From contig NZ_AP021846.1 of NCBI RefSeq assembly GCF_009176705.1, positions 1,520,001 to 1,584,000 of the forward strand: a DNA stretch of 64,000 nucleotides, written 5' to 3'. Positions 26,865 to 38,200 of this stretch are shown here, one piece after another; the stretch's first letter is position 1, and every line of letters starts with the position of its first letter. Made by a program: the position numbers and the translations under genes. Under the pieces are notes generated by a model. It worked only from the letters and a program-made list of their open reading frames with translations. It was not told the origin of the DNA and ran no database searches. The DNA comes from Pseudoalteromonas sp. A25. Lineage in GTDB: Bacteria; Pseudomonadota; Gammaproteobacteria; Enterobacterales; Alteromonadaceae.

Positions 26865-29800
26865 TTACTCTTGATCCTCAAATTCGTTTAATAGTTGCTC
26901 CATAAAGTCCAATTCATTACTTTGTTGCCCTTGAATGTCTTCAATTTGCATGGCAATCGCTTGGATGGTTGGGGAGCTAAATAAGCTGTGTAAAGACAGC
27001 GATAAATTAAATTGTGTTTCTATCGCACTGATAAGCTTCATCGCCAAAATGGAATGTCCACCTAGTTCAAAAAAGTTGCTATCCATGCTGATGTGCTCAA
27101 CGGGCAGGTTGAGTAATTGCGACCAGATCTCAACGAGTGTTTGCTCGATGTCAGTGCTTGCCTGTAGCACTGTTTTTTGATGGTTAATAAAGTTTGGCTC
27201 TGGTAGTTGTGCTTTATTGATTTTACCGTTGCTGCTCAGTGGCCACTGCTCAATCGCAATATAATGCTCTGGCACCATGTAGCTTGGTAGTTGGTTGTGT
27301 AAATGCTCTTTTAAGTGCTCAGTTAGATGGGCAATTTCGCCCTCGCTTTGCTGTTGCAACATCAAATAGGCAACCAAACAGGGTTCATTGCGATGATTTG
27401 TTTTGACTGCTACTTGTGCCGTGTTAATGGCCTGATGTTGGTTTAAAACAAACTCAATTTCACCCAATTCAATACGTAAACCACGAATTTTGACTTGATG
27501 GTCTAAGCGACCTAGATAATCAAAGTTGCCATCATCTAAGATGCGAACAAGGTCGCCTGTGCGATATAAACGCTGGTTTTGTTGTGTTGCAAATGGGTGT
27601 TCAATAAATTGCGTCGCATTTAGCTGTGGACGATTCAGATAACCTTGCGCCAGACACACACCGCCAATATACAGCTCACCCTCAGCTCCCATTGGTGCCA
27701 GTTTAAGGTGTTTATCAAGCACCAGCAGTTGGGTGTTCTGTATTGGTTTACCAATAGGAACTAACTGTCGCTCTGACTGTGCTTGGCATTGCCAGTGGCT
27801 AACCACAACAGAGGCTTCAGTGGGTCCGTACAAGTTGTGCAATTGTGCATTTTGGCCGGGTTGTGCAAAAAAGTTCTTTTGCAGTTCGTAGCTCAGTGCT
27901 TCGCCGATACAAAATACTTGTTTTACAGATTGGCAACGGAGCCAATCGCCATCGCTGAGCATTAAACTCAACATGGATGGGACAAAGTGTAAGTGGCTAA
28001 TTTGTTGCTGTTCAATTATCTGAGTGAGATAACGGGCATCTTTGTGGCCGTCTGGTTTGGCGATCACCAAAGTTGCTCCACTGATGATGGGCCATATAAA
28101 CTCCCACACCGACACATCAAAGTTATAAGGTGTTTTTTGCAACACTCTGTCTGATTGTTGCAGTGGATATTGCTTTTCTAACCACTGTACAAGGTTAACT
28201 AATCCTTGATGGTTACACATCACCCCCTTTGGTTGACCTGTCGAGCCTGATGTGTAAAACAGGTATGCGTTAGAGAGCGCGCTTTGAGGGCGCTTATGCG
28301 CAAGAGTCGCGTGGCTGTATGTATCGAGCTGGTTAACAAATGCTGGCGTATCCACGGCAAACGTTTGGCAATAACTTTGGTTAAACTGCGCGTCTAAAGC
28401 GCTTTGTGTGAGCAGTAACTTTGCATTGCTGTCGGTCAAAATCGTGTCTATGCGTGCTGGTGGTAAATTAACATCCAGTGGTAAATATGCCGCCCCCGCC
28501 TTTAAAATGGCCCATATTGCAATCACCATGTCAAACGAGCGCTCCATGGCAATGGCAACATAATCGTTGTGCTCAACACCTTGCTCAATCAAATATCGCG
28601 CTAACTGGTTAGTTTTTTCATCAAACACTTGATAGCTTATTGACTGGCCCTCAAAAATAAGCGCGTCATGTGACAAGTCGTCCATTTTTGCAAGCCGTTG
28701 CGCCAGTAGCTCATAAACACAGGTATCATGCGCGTAATCAACAGTTTGTACATGGTGCGTCAATAACTCAGCTTGTTCGCTTTGTGGTACGACCGAGTAA
28801 TGCATAATGGGTTGGGTGTGTTCCTCAATAAGCGCATGTGTTAATTGTGCTAATGCGCTTAGCATGTATTGCTCAATTCGCTGTGCACACAACGGCTGCT
28901 GTACTTGAATATTAAGTGAGAAATCATCCCCATAATCGTCTACGGCAATAGTAAACGGGTAATTTGTGCGCGCTTTTGGATCGATAAATTCCAAGCCAAT
29001 TAGACTGTTATTAGCGTCTTTAACCTTTTTCTGGGTCTGTCGGTAGTTGAGCAGGCTCGTAAACAGCGGTGTTTCTGCATTGAGTTCACTGTGCTGCTGA
29101 ATTTGAGATAACGGAGATTGCTCATAGGGTAGTAACGCCATTAAATTTTGCTGAGTTTGTGTTACTAATTGCAGTGCTGTTACATCAGACAAGGTTAAGC
29201 GCAAGGGAAGGGTATTGATAAACATGCCAAGCATGCTTTCACTGCCTTTGGTGCCTTGTAGACGCCCAGACATCACGGTGCCAAACACCACATCTTCTTT
29301 ATTGCTACATGCAGCAATCACCATGGCAAAAGCGCTATGAAATAGGGTGGCAGGGTTTAACTTTAACGCTGTCGCGACAGTGCGGATCTGTTGCCCAAGA
29401 GTGGCGTCAAGTAACGACTCTAGTTCATTCAGTTGATTGCTTTGAGATTGCTTTAGCGTTAACGCAAACGGAATACTTGGCTCACTAAACCCTTTCAACT
29501 GCTCTGAGAAAAAGCGTTCTGTATCGTGACTCTGTTTTGCTTGTTGGCGCAGTAGTTGTGCAATAAAGCCTCGGTATTGGATTGGCTTGGGCAACTGCTG
29601 TTGTTGACCTTTAAAGCACATTTCGAGCTCTTGTTGTACAATCGCCATGCTGACATGATCAGAAATAATATGATGATCTAGCAGCCTGATAACAAATTCA
29701 TCATTACTTTTATCATGGGCGGCACTGACTTTGAGCAAGGGGGCTGTTTGTAGGTCTAAGTTTAGAATTTGGTGAGCATCTCTATGCTGCATCTGTGCCA

Positions 29801-32800
29801 GATAGTCTTTTGTCGGGTCAAGCTCAATCCATTCAACAGGGAGCGTTGCTTGGCGACAGACAACTTGTACAGGTTGCGATAGGTGCTCCCATAAAATTGC
29901 GGTTCGAAGCGTGTCGTGGCGCTCGATAATATGATTAATGCCAGCGATAAATTGCTCAAAGCGCGCTTTGCCTTTAATTTTTAAGTAAGCGGGCGTGATA
30001 TATGGGTCTTGATCTTTATTAAGCCTATGGTGGAACAAGATACCTTCTTGTAATGGCGCAAGAGGGTAAATGTCTTTGATATTTGCCAAACCGCCATGAT
30101 GTTGGGCAATGATTTGGTTAATATCTGATTGTGAAAGCGTGATAAGTTCTATCATTTCAGGTGTTAGCTGAGATAACCCTGTTGGCAGCGACTTATCGTC
30201 ATAAATACTCTGCTCGCCAGCTTGCACTTGCTCTAGTTTAAGCGCGAGTTCTTTTAATACTGGCGATTTAAATACCTCAGCAGCATTAAGTCGATAACCT
30301 TCTTTTTGTAATGCAGTGATCACTTGCATAACCAACAGTGAATGACCACCCAATTCAAAAAAGTGCGCGTTTCGCTTTATTGGAGTAATGCCAAGAATGC
30401 GCTGCCATATTTGTGCAAGTAATTGCTCTTGTGCAGTTTCAAACGTGAGTTCTGGACTGCGACTAGGTTGCGCGTTCACGACTGCATCAATGGGTTGTGG
30501 CTTTGGCTTTTGTGGTTCAACAAAATGCATTTTTTGTGGTTGTTGCCAAATCGGCTGTTGTAACTTTTGACATTGCGCAAGGTAGTGCTTAAGCATTGAC
30601 TCATTACTCTTGCTTGCTAGTTGTTGGCAAAGGGCTGAGATAGCTATTTGCAACTCTTGCTCAATCTGCTGCGCAAATAGCCCTTTACTGAGCTCTAGTG
30701 TTAAGGAAAATTGCTCGGTATTAGCAATGTCATCTACAGATAAAGTGAATGGATAATTACCATCAACATTGACCAGTTGCACATCATTTAGTACTTGCTG
30801 GTGACCGGTATTATCCTGTTGTTTAATCGCGTGACGATAATTCAGTAAGGCACTGAACAGCGGCTGCTCACCTGGTAGCTGACTTGCGCGCTGTGCTAAC
30901 GCCAAAGCGCTTTGCTCATGAGGAATAAGCGCCTCGAGTTGTTCACGTGTCAGTGTTATGAGTTGTTCTGCCGTTAAATGTGTCAGGTTTAATCTAACCG
31001 GAAGGGTATTAATGAACATACCTAACATGGCTGCTGTTTGGTCGGCGTTTTGCATGCGACCCGATAACACCGTACCAAACACAATATCACTGCGACCACT
31101 TGCTCTGGCTACAACAAGCGCCCATGCACTGTGAAAGAAGCTGGCAGGGGATATATTAAATTGACGCGCTAAGTGTCTAATTTGCTGCGCGGTAGGTTGG
31201 TCTAGGTTATGTTTGTAATGGCTGATGTCATTGGCTTTACCTTGGGTATTACTCAGTTGGTAAGGCAAAGTTGCAAAATCTACATCTCCAAGCAGTTGTT
31301 TAAAGTATTGTTGTGCCGCACTGTGGTCGTGCTTTATTGCACGCGCAACAAACTCCTTGTACTGCACCGCTGCTGGTAATGAAGATGCTTGCCCAGACAA
31401 ATAGGCACTTATTTCGTTAAAGATAATTTCAACACTTATCTGATCGGACACAATATGATGCTCGATAAACATCACCGCAAGCTTGCCGGTTGTGTGGTCT
31501 TTGGCAACTCGTAGCTTAACTAGCGGGCACGCTTCTAAGTCAATTACAGGGTCATCGGGGCGCGCGCATACTTGTTGATGTGCTAACAAGGCGTTACAAA
31601 TAGACGTTGTGTTCTGAGTGTCGTTTGCAAGTTCTACCCATTCAACACTCAGTTGCGCTTGTCGGTGCACCAATTGCACGGGCTTGTCCAGTTCGCGCCA
31701 CATGATGCTGGTGCGCAATACTTCATGTCGGTGGATCAAAAAGTTAAAGCTCTCAACTAGCTTGTTAAGCATTGCTACGTTTTCCACCTCGAGTAACGCC
31801 TTAACAATATAAGGGTCGTTTTGAGGCGATAACATATGGTGAAATAAAATACCTTCTTGCAGCGGTGCCAGAGGGTAGATATCTTGGATGCTTGTCGCTC
31901 CCTTTGGCACTTTTGCAACCACTTCATCAATTTGTTGCTGCGACAAATCTAACAGCGGCAGCATGTCGGGGGTTATCTGTTGACAACCTTCTGGAATTAA
32001 CCCTCCAACAGGCTCTTTAGGAGTGAATACTATTTGCTCGTCACGGGTGATAGCTTGGGCAAGTAGTCGCGGTGTCGGTGTTTTAAAAAGTTGCGCAGCA
32101 CTGATGCTCAAGCCTTGTTGTTTTAGCGCTGACATCACTTGAATGACCAGCAGGGAGTGCCCGCCTAAGGCAAAGAAGTTATCGTCTAAAGCGATTTCTG
32201 GCACGCCTAAAACTTTCTTCCAGCTGTTGATGACCGTCTGTTCGGTTTTACTAACAGGCGCTTGCTCTAGAGGCTGTTGCGCTACTCGCTCTGATAGTGT
32301 GCTCGGATCTGGTAAGGCCTTCTTATCGATTTTACCGTTACTGGTCAGTGGCAGTGCATCGAGCTCGATAATAACCGCTGGGATCATATATTCAGCTAAC
32401 TGGCTCGCCAGTTGTGCACGTAATTGCTTGATATTTTGCTTTTCGGTTGCCGTTATGTAAGCGGCAAGTGCTTTATCACTTTGTGGCTTTTGCCATGGAA
32501 CAACAAGGCATTGAGTGATGTTTTGTTGCTGTTGGATAACAGTTTCAACTTCTGCCACTTCGACTCGATAGCCACGGATCTTCACTTGATCATCTTTACG
32601 ACCATGAAACTCAATAAGCTGGTTTTGGTTTAAGCGTACAAGATCGCCGGTACGATATAGACGCGTTGTTTTGGCAAATTCACAAGTCACAAATGCTTGT
32701 TCTGTTTGCTCTGGTTTATTGAGGTACCCTCTGGCAAGAGAAGGGCCGCCAACATATAGCTCACCAATTACACCTTGCGGCACAGGGCGCCGCTGCGCAT

Positions 32801-35240
32801 CTAGAATATAGATATCAGTATTGATATTAGCCTGACCAATAGGGATCTCACCGCTATCAAGGTATTGATCCGTGAGCTCAAAGCCAGTAGCAGTCACTGT
32901 GGTTTCAGTTGGTCCGTAAGTATTGATAAGCGCCGGGCCGCTCAGTTGTTTAAACCAATGGTTTACTTTTGCAACTTGTAATGCTTCTCCACCGACAATA
33001 ACCAGACGTAGCGTTTGTGCAATTGTCTCATGTGGGTAGCTGACCAGCTGGTGCCAAAATGCGGTGGGTAGGCTCACAACAGATATGTTGTGTTGCTCAC
33101 AAAAGTTGAAAAAGTGCACGGGATCGCTGACGCAGTCTTGATCTCTTATCACCAGTTGTGCACCGAAGCACAGCGAGCCAAATATTTCTTCGATAGAGAT
33201 ATCAAAGTTAATCGTAGAAAACTGTAAAAACGTATCTTGCGGATTGATTTGATATCGGTGTTCAATATTGAGCAAAAAGTTAGCCAGTTGCTGATGCTCA
33301 ATCATGACACCTTTTGGTTTGCCAGTTGTTCCTGAGGTGTACATAACATAAGCAAGATTCTGTGAGCTAATAGTAGGTAAAGTACGCTGCTCAGTACTTG
33401 CCTTTATTTGTTGAATAAACTCAGGGCTATCAATGGCGAGTAGGTTACTATTTACACGAGCAAAAGCATCATTTTCGCTAAGCGCTTGCTGTGTCAAGAT
33501 AACCTCAAGCGATGCATCTTCTATCATGTACTCAATTCTGTCTTTGGGGTAATTAGGATCGAGCGGCACATAGGCAGCACCTGCTTTTAGAATCGCCATA
33601 ATTGCCACAATCATGTCTGTACTTGGCGTAAAACTTACGCCAATTAGACTGTTCGACTTGATTTGTGTGTAAGCTAATAAATACTGAGCCAAGTGCGTAC
33701 TTTGCAGGTCAAGCTCGCGATAGCTTAGTGTTTTGCCTGCCCCTTTAACTGCGATGGCATTAGGCTGGATGTTTACCTGCTCTGCAAATAACGTCACAGC
33801 ATTAGCTTGAATTGGCGCAGGGCACTGTGAGCACGTTGCTTGTTTGGCGAGCAATGTTGGCTCGATATCACGCAATTGTGCCGTGTGCGGATTGGCAAGC
33901 TCTGCGATGTTGATCAGTAGTTGCTTGAAATGACTGAGCATGGTTTGCACGGCCAAAGGTTCAAAGTCAGCACAGCGATATGTTAGCTCTAAATGTAATG
34001 TCTCTTGAGGAAGTACCGTAACTGTGAGTGGGTAATTGAGATCTGAGCGGTTTTGTATTGCACTGATCTCAAAATCTAGATTGTTAAAGTCCAGCGCTTT
34101 GTCCATTGGCGCATTTTCGTAAACAAAAATACTATTAAACAAAGGTTGGTCGCCTAACTGGCTATATTTTTGAATATCTGTCAGTGCGGTTTGTTCATAC
34201 TCGCGCAGTGCTAGATTATTTTGTTGTAAATGTTGCAGCCACTGCTTAAAGTTTTGTTGCTCATCAATCGTGACTCTCAGTGGTAACGTGTTGATGAACA
34301 ACCCGACCATACTTTCAATATTGAGTAAGTCGATTGAGCGTCCAGCAACGGTAACTCCAAATATCACATCGCTATTTTGCGCATAACGAGCCAATGTTTG
34401 CGCCCACGCACCTTGTAGTAAGGTGTTAAGGGTCACTTGCAGTTCGTTTGCAACTAAACGCAACTGATTTGAAGTGGGCAGATCTAATTGACAAATTACA
34501 TCTTTGCTCAGGGATGTATGCGCCTCACTGGCAAAACGGTTTGTTTGCATAATGCCCAAGTCGGTGGGTGTGTCGAAGTCGGCTAACTGTTGTTGCCAAA
34601 ATGCTTGTTCGGCCTGCGTATTTTTGTTTTTGCTCAACCAAGCAATATAGTCTTGATACTTTGGCGCACTGTGTAAGTTTAATGGCGTACCGTCAGCAAA
34701 GTGACGATATAGCTGTAAAAACTCCACCATAATCAGTGAAAAACACCACGCATCCATCAAAATATGGTGGTAACTGCGGATAAACTGATAACGGTTATCA
34801 TCGAGTTGTGCCAAAGTGACATTCATTAATGGCGCTTGATTAAAACTTAATCCTTGTTTGCGCTGTTGTGCTAGCAGCTGCTCGGTTTGTGTTTCTTGTT
34901 GTTCAGCGCTTAGGTGGCGCCAATCTAAAAACTCAAAAGGCAAATGGACATTTTTAAATACCACTTGTAAAGGCTCATCTTGAGTCTCATGTACAAATGC
35001 ACTTCGCAACACCTGATGGCGCTCAACAACGGCTTGCCATGCTTTTTCAAATGCAGCGACATTTAAATTATCCATGGTCATGATGTAGCGGTATTGTTGC
35101 AAATAGATACCGCTATTAGGTTGCATTAAGGTGTGGAATAACATGCCCTGTTGCACCGGTGTTAGCGGGTAAATTGTTTCAATGTTCTCGGCTAATGCCT
35201 TCAGTGACTTAGTTAAAATAGTCGTCATGATATTGCTCAT
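26865..35240 (-). CDS. NRPS-2: C-A-T-C-T-C-A-T
   Basis: A 2791-residue NRPS. C1 (YPLTPVQQGMLFH, HHILMDAW) has the look of a D-L condensing domain, matching the epimerase that ends NRPS-1. A1 has a code read as D-I-E-S-I-G-T-V-T, closest to Lys codes, so a basic residue is guessed. T1 (ALGGHSL) is followed by C2 (LQEGILFHHML, HHIVSDQ), then T2 (ELGGHSL) with no A domain between, then C3 (LQEGILFHHRL, HHIISDH). A2 has a Ser-like code with two changes (D-V-W-H-F-I-L-V-V), and T3 (ELGGHSI) closes the protein. The C2-T2 pair may be skipped, loaded in trans by A1, or serve to recruit a tailoring enzyme. The gene begins directly after the NRPS-1 stop codon (TAAATG). Confidence 0.9.
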   Translation of the reverse strand: MSNIMTTILTKSLKALAENIETIYPLTPVQQGMLFHTLMQPNSGIYLQQYRYIMTMDNLNVAAFEKAWQAVVERHQVLRSAFVHETQDEPLQVVFKNVHLPFEFLDWRHLSAEQQETQTEQLLAQQRKQGLSFNQAPLMNVTLAQLDDNRYQFIRSYHHILMDAWCFSLIMVEFLQLYRHFADGTPLNLHSAPKYQDYIAWLSKNKNTQAEQAFWQQQLADFDTPTDLGIMQTNRFASEAHTSLSKDVICQLDLPTSNQLRLVANELQVTLNTLLQGAWAQTLARYAQNSDVIFGVTVAGRSIDLLNIESMVGLFINTLPLRVTIDEQQNFKQWLQHLQQNNLALREYEQTALTDIQKYSQLGDQPLFNSIFVYENAPMDKALDFNNLDFEISAIQNRSDLNYPLTVTVLPQETLHLELTYRCADFEPLAVQTMLSHFKQLLINIAELANPHTAQLRDIEPTLLAKQATCSQCPAPIQANAVTLFAEQVNIQPNAIAVKGAGKTLSYRELDLQSTHLAQYLLAYTQIKSNSLIGVSFTPSTDMIVAIMAILKAGAAYVPLDPNYPKDRIEYMIEDASLEVILTQQALSENDAFARVNSNLLAIDSPEFIQQIKASTEQRTLPTISSQNLAYVMYTSGTTGKPKGVMIEHQQLANFLLNIEHRYQINPQDTFLQFSTINFDISIEEIFGSLCFGAQLVIRDQDCVSDPVHFFNFCEQHNISVVSLPTAFWHQLVSYPHETIAQTLRLVIVGGEALQVAKVNHWFKQLSGPALINTYGPTETTVTATGFELTDQYLDSGEIPIGQANINTDIYILDAQRRPVPQGVIGELYVGGPSLARGYLNKPEQTEQAFVTCEFAKTTRLYRTGDLVRLNQNQLIEFHGRKDDQVKIRGYRVEVAEVETVIQQQQNITQCLVVPWQKPQSDKALAAYITATEKQNIKQLRAQLASQLAEYMIPAVIIELDALPLTSNGKIDKKALPDPSTLSERVAQQPLEQAPVSKTEQTVINSWKKVLGVPEIALDDNFFALGGHSLLVIQVMSALKQQGLSISAAQLFKTPTPRLLAQAITRDEQIVFTPKEPVGGLIPEGCQQITPDMLPLLDLSQQQIDEVVAKVPKGATSIQDIYPLAPLQEGILFHHMLSPQNDPYIVKALLEVENVAMLNKLVESFNFLIHRHEVLRTSIMWRELDKPVQLVHRQAQLSVEWVELANDTQNTTSICNALLAHQQVCARPDDPVIDLEACPLVKLRVAKDHTTGKLAVMFIEHHIVSDQISVEIIFNEISAYLSGQASSLPAAVQYKEFVARAIKHDHSAAQQYFKQLLGDVDFATLPYQLSNTQGKANDISHYKHNLDQPTAQQIRHLARQFNISPASFFHSAWALVVARASGRSDIVFGTVLSGRMQNADQTAAMLGMFINTLPVRLNLTHLTAEQLITLTREQLEALIPHEQSALALAQRASQLPGEQPLFSALLNYRHAIKQQDNTGHQQVLNDVQLVNVDGNYPFTLSVDDIANTEQFSLTLELSKGLFAQQIEQELQIAISALCQQLASKSNESMLKHYLAQCQKLQQPIWQQPQKMHFVEPQKPKPQPIDAVVNAQPSRSPELTFETAQEQLLAQIWQRILGITPIKRNAHFFELGGHSLLVMQVITALQKEGYRLNAAEVFKSPVLKELALKLEQVQAGEQSIYDDKSLPTGLSQLTPEMIELITLSQSDINQIIAQHHGGLANIKDIYPLAPLQEGILFHHRLNKDQDPYITPAYLKIKGKARFEQFIAGINHIIERHDTLRTAILWEHLSQPVQVVCRQATLPVEWIELDPTKDYLAQMQHRDAHQILNLDLQTAPLLKVSAAHDKSNDEFVIRLLDHHIISDHVSMAIVQQELEMCFKGQQQQLPKPIQYRGFIAQLLRQQAKQSHDTERFFSEQLKGFSEPSIPFALTLKQSQSNQLNELESLLDATLGQQIRTVATALKLNPATLFHSAFAMVIAACSNKEDVVFGTVMSGRLQGTKGSESMLGMFINTLPLRLTLSDVTALQLVTQTQQNLMALLPYEQSPLSQIQQHSELNAETPLFTSLLNYRQTQKKVKDANNSLIGLEFIDPKARTNYPFTIAVDDYGDDFSLNIQVQQPLCAQRIEQYMLSALAQLTHALIEEHTQPIMHYSVVPQSEQAELLTHHVQTVDYAHDTCVYELLAQRLAKMDDLSHDALIFEGQSISYQVFDEKTNQLARYLIEQGVEHNDYVAIAMERSFDMVIAIWAILKAGAAYLPLDVNLPPARIDTILTDSNAKLLLTQSALDAQFNQSYCQTFAVDTPAFVNQLDTYSHATLAHKRPQSALSNAYLFYTSGSTGQPKGVMCNHQGLVNLVQWLEKQYPLQQSDRVLQKTPYNFDVSVWEFIWPIISGATLVIAKPDGHKDARYLTQIIEQQQISHLHFVPSMLSLMLSDGDWLRCQSVKQVFCIGEALSYELQKNFFAQPGQNAQLHNLYGPTEASVVVSHWQCQAQSERQLVPIGKPIQNTQLLVLDKHLKLAPMGAEGELYIGGVCLAQGYLNRPQLNATQFIEHPFATQQNQRLYRTGDLVRILDDGNFDYLGRLDHQVKIRGLRIELGEIEFVLNQHQAINTAQVAVKTNHRNEPCLVAYLMLQQQSEGEIAHLTEHLKEHLHNQLPSYMVPEHYIAIEQWPLSSNGKINKAQLPEPNFINHQKTVLQASTDIEQTLVEIWSQLLNLPVEHISMDSNFFELGGHSILAMKLISAIETQFNLSLSLHSLFSSPTIQAIAMQIEDIQGQQSNELDFMEQLLNEFEDQE

Positions 35241-38200
35241 TTAATGCTGTGTTGATTGCGTGCTGCGGTTGTTTGCAAGCGCCAGTTCATTGAGTAAACG
35301 AATAAATGCTTTATCGTCGATATTGGCAAGCTCAAAGTCTGCGCCTGTCGTCCGCCCAAAATTGCTATCTAGGCAGTGCGCAATAATGGTCTCTAAGTTG
35401 CGATGAAACGCTTGGGTAATGTTGCTCATATTGCTAAATGCGTTATGGTTTTTGGGGTAACTCCAATGAATATGCAGCTGGTGGTTTTCTACTAACACAT
35501 TGATATCGAGTAAGTGAGAACGGCAATTTTTAGGATCCCGAGTTGCTGGTACAAGCCCCGTATTAAGACTGAATTGTTCGTTAATATCGTTGTTACGACG
35601 GCCTAAAAAGTTAAATGACACAAGGTTTGAGTAGCCTGCTGTAATCGTGCTGTCGTGTGGCTGCATGTAGCGTAATAAGCCATAACCAATCCCTTTATTT
35701 GGTATAAAGCGCAGCTGCTCTTTAGTCGCAATGATATTGCTTTCAATGCAATCGGTTACGCTAAACTTTTGGGCAAAGCGTGTGGTAAACCAAGCAACAG
35801 TTCTGGATACATCATGTGGGTGTGCATTGGCTAATAAGTCGGCTTCTCGGCCATGACCTTCAAGCTCAATGGTGAGTTCTGGTAATTGCCAATGGGCGCT
35901 CAGCGTTTGTGTTAGTGCGCATAACAACAGCTCTTGGGTGTGGGTGTTGTAAGCCAAGTTCGCGTTATTTAGCAGTTGCTCAGTCTTCGTGCCATCTAAA
36001 GAGGTGATCAGTGTTTGGGCGTCTTGGTATAAGTTGTCTGTGTGTTCAGCAAATATCGGTGCGCTCGCTAATTGCGACTGCCAGTATTGTTGCTGATCCA
36101 AGATAAAGGTGTTGTTCGACAATTCTGTTAAATAACTTTGCCACTGCTTAAACTCACACCGAACTTGCGCCAATGAGCTGGGCTTTCCTTGGCAGATAGC
36201 GCTGTAACTTGTAAGCAAGTCATCTATGATCACCTGCCAAGACACAGCATCTACAACAAGGTGGTGCGCAGTGCACAGTAAAACATTATCCGCTTTAAAG
36301 TGCACAAATCGTACTAAAGGTGCTTCGGATAAATTAAATTGACTTTGATAGGTTTTGAATGCGTCTTCACAAGCCGCTTGGTCACTTTGCTGAACAACGT
36401 CCGTCAACCAATCGCTTTGATATCGGTTGTATTGTTGTTGCCACTGACCATCTTGGTTGTTAAAAGACAAACGCAGCGCCGCATGTGTTTGCAGTACGTG
36501 CGCACAGGCTTGTTGTAATGCGGCAAAATTCAGTTCGCTATGAATATTTAATAGCAGTGATTGGTTCCAATAGTGCGGGTTTGCAAGTGGTTGCTCAAAA
36601 AACCAATGCTGAATTGGCGTCAGTGGAAAAGGCGCGTCGCTGAGGATGCCCTTATCATTTGTTTGCGCAGTTGATGATTGATTTGCACTCGGTAAATTGG
36701 CGCTAAGCTGAGCAATTGTTTTATGAGTGAAAATGTCTTTAGGTAGTAATTGAATACCTGATTTTCTAGCTTTGGCAACCAGTTGTAGACTAAGAATGGA
36801 GTCTCCACCTACCGCAAAAAAGTCGTCATGTGCTTGAATATTTGGGTTATTTAATAACTCACGTACAATCGTTAACAGTATTTGCTGCTCTTTACGTACG
36901 TTAGCCTGTACTAGCTGCTCGGCCAACTTGCGGATTGTTTTGTATTCAAATAGTTGTTGTGGCTTGATGTGAATGTCATTTTTACGCGCTTGGGCAATGA
37001 CCTGTAAACCCATTATTGAGTCACCGCCAACACTAAAAAAGTCGTCTTCAACGCTAATATGAGCGCGGTTTAGCAATGATTGCCATATTTTAAGTAGGTG
37101 CTGTTCAATCTGTAACTGTTCATCAGGCAGCGCCGTATCAGATTCATTGATTGTGCTTGGCGTTTGTAACTGGCGCTGTGTTGCTTCACAGGCCAGTGAT
37201 TTACGGTCAATTTTACCATTCGCAAGTCGTGGTAGTTGTTCGACACAGTACCATAGGCTAGGTACCATATAAGGCGGCAGCATTTGTGATATGGTTGCTT
37301 TTACTTGACTGAGTTGTTGCTCATCAGCAACCACGTAAGCAAGTAATTGAGCTTGACTGCCATCGCTTTTGTTGACAACCACGGCTGCTTGCGCAACGTG
37401 CTGCTTGAGCGCTGCTTCTACCTCACCCAGTTCAACTCGATAGCCACGTATTTTGATTTGCTCATCGTTACGACCAAGAAAGTATACTTGTCCATTATTC
37501 ATTACCACGCTATCGCCACTGCGATACCAGCGTTGACCTTGTTGCTGATAAAACTTTTCATCAGTCAGTTGACGCTGATTTAAATAACCTAAAGCTAGCG
37601 CTGGACCACCAATATGCAGCTCTCCTGCAAGCCCTTCAGCCTGTATTTGACCACAGGCATCAACGATTTTAATTGCGTAGTTGTGCAGTGGCGTACCGAT
37701 TGGTTGAGTGGTGCTGGTATGATCCGCACAAACCTGATGAACAAGCGCGCCAATGGTTGTTTCAGTAGGGCCATAATGATTGAAAATCTCAAGCGTAGGC
37801 GCGTAACTTTTGACCGCCTCGATAACTTGGTTTGTCAGTGCTTCACCACCAAATATCAGTGCTTGTGAAGGGAGTAAAGCAGCATCTTGTTCAGCTTGTA
37901 GCAAGCCGTAAAAGTGCGAAGGCACTATCTTTATACAATCGACAGGATGACGTTTTAACTCAGCTAAAAGTGCTTGGCTATCGAGTGCCAATTGCTCGTC
38001 AAGCACGCGATACTCGCGCCCTGTCAGTAGTGCACCAAATAATGCCGTATAACCCAAGTCGGCGCTATGTTTAGATAAGCTGGTCATGCTGGCAGTTGAG
38101 CTTAATGGTATCGCTTGGGTTAGCGCATTGACATAGTGAACCAAATTGCCATGCGTGAGCTGAACGGCCTTCGGCTGCCCCGTGGAGCCTGAGGTGTAGA

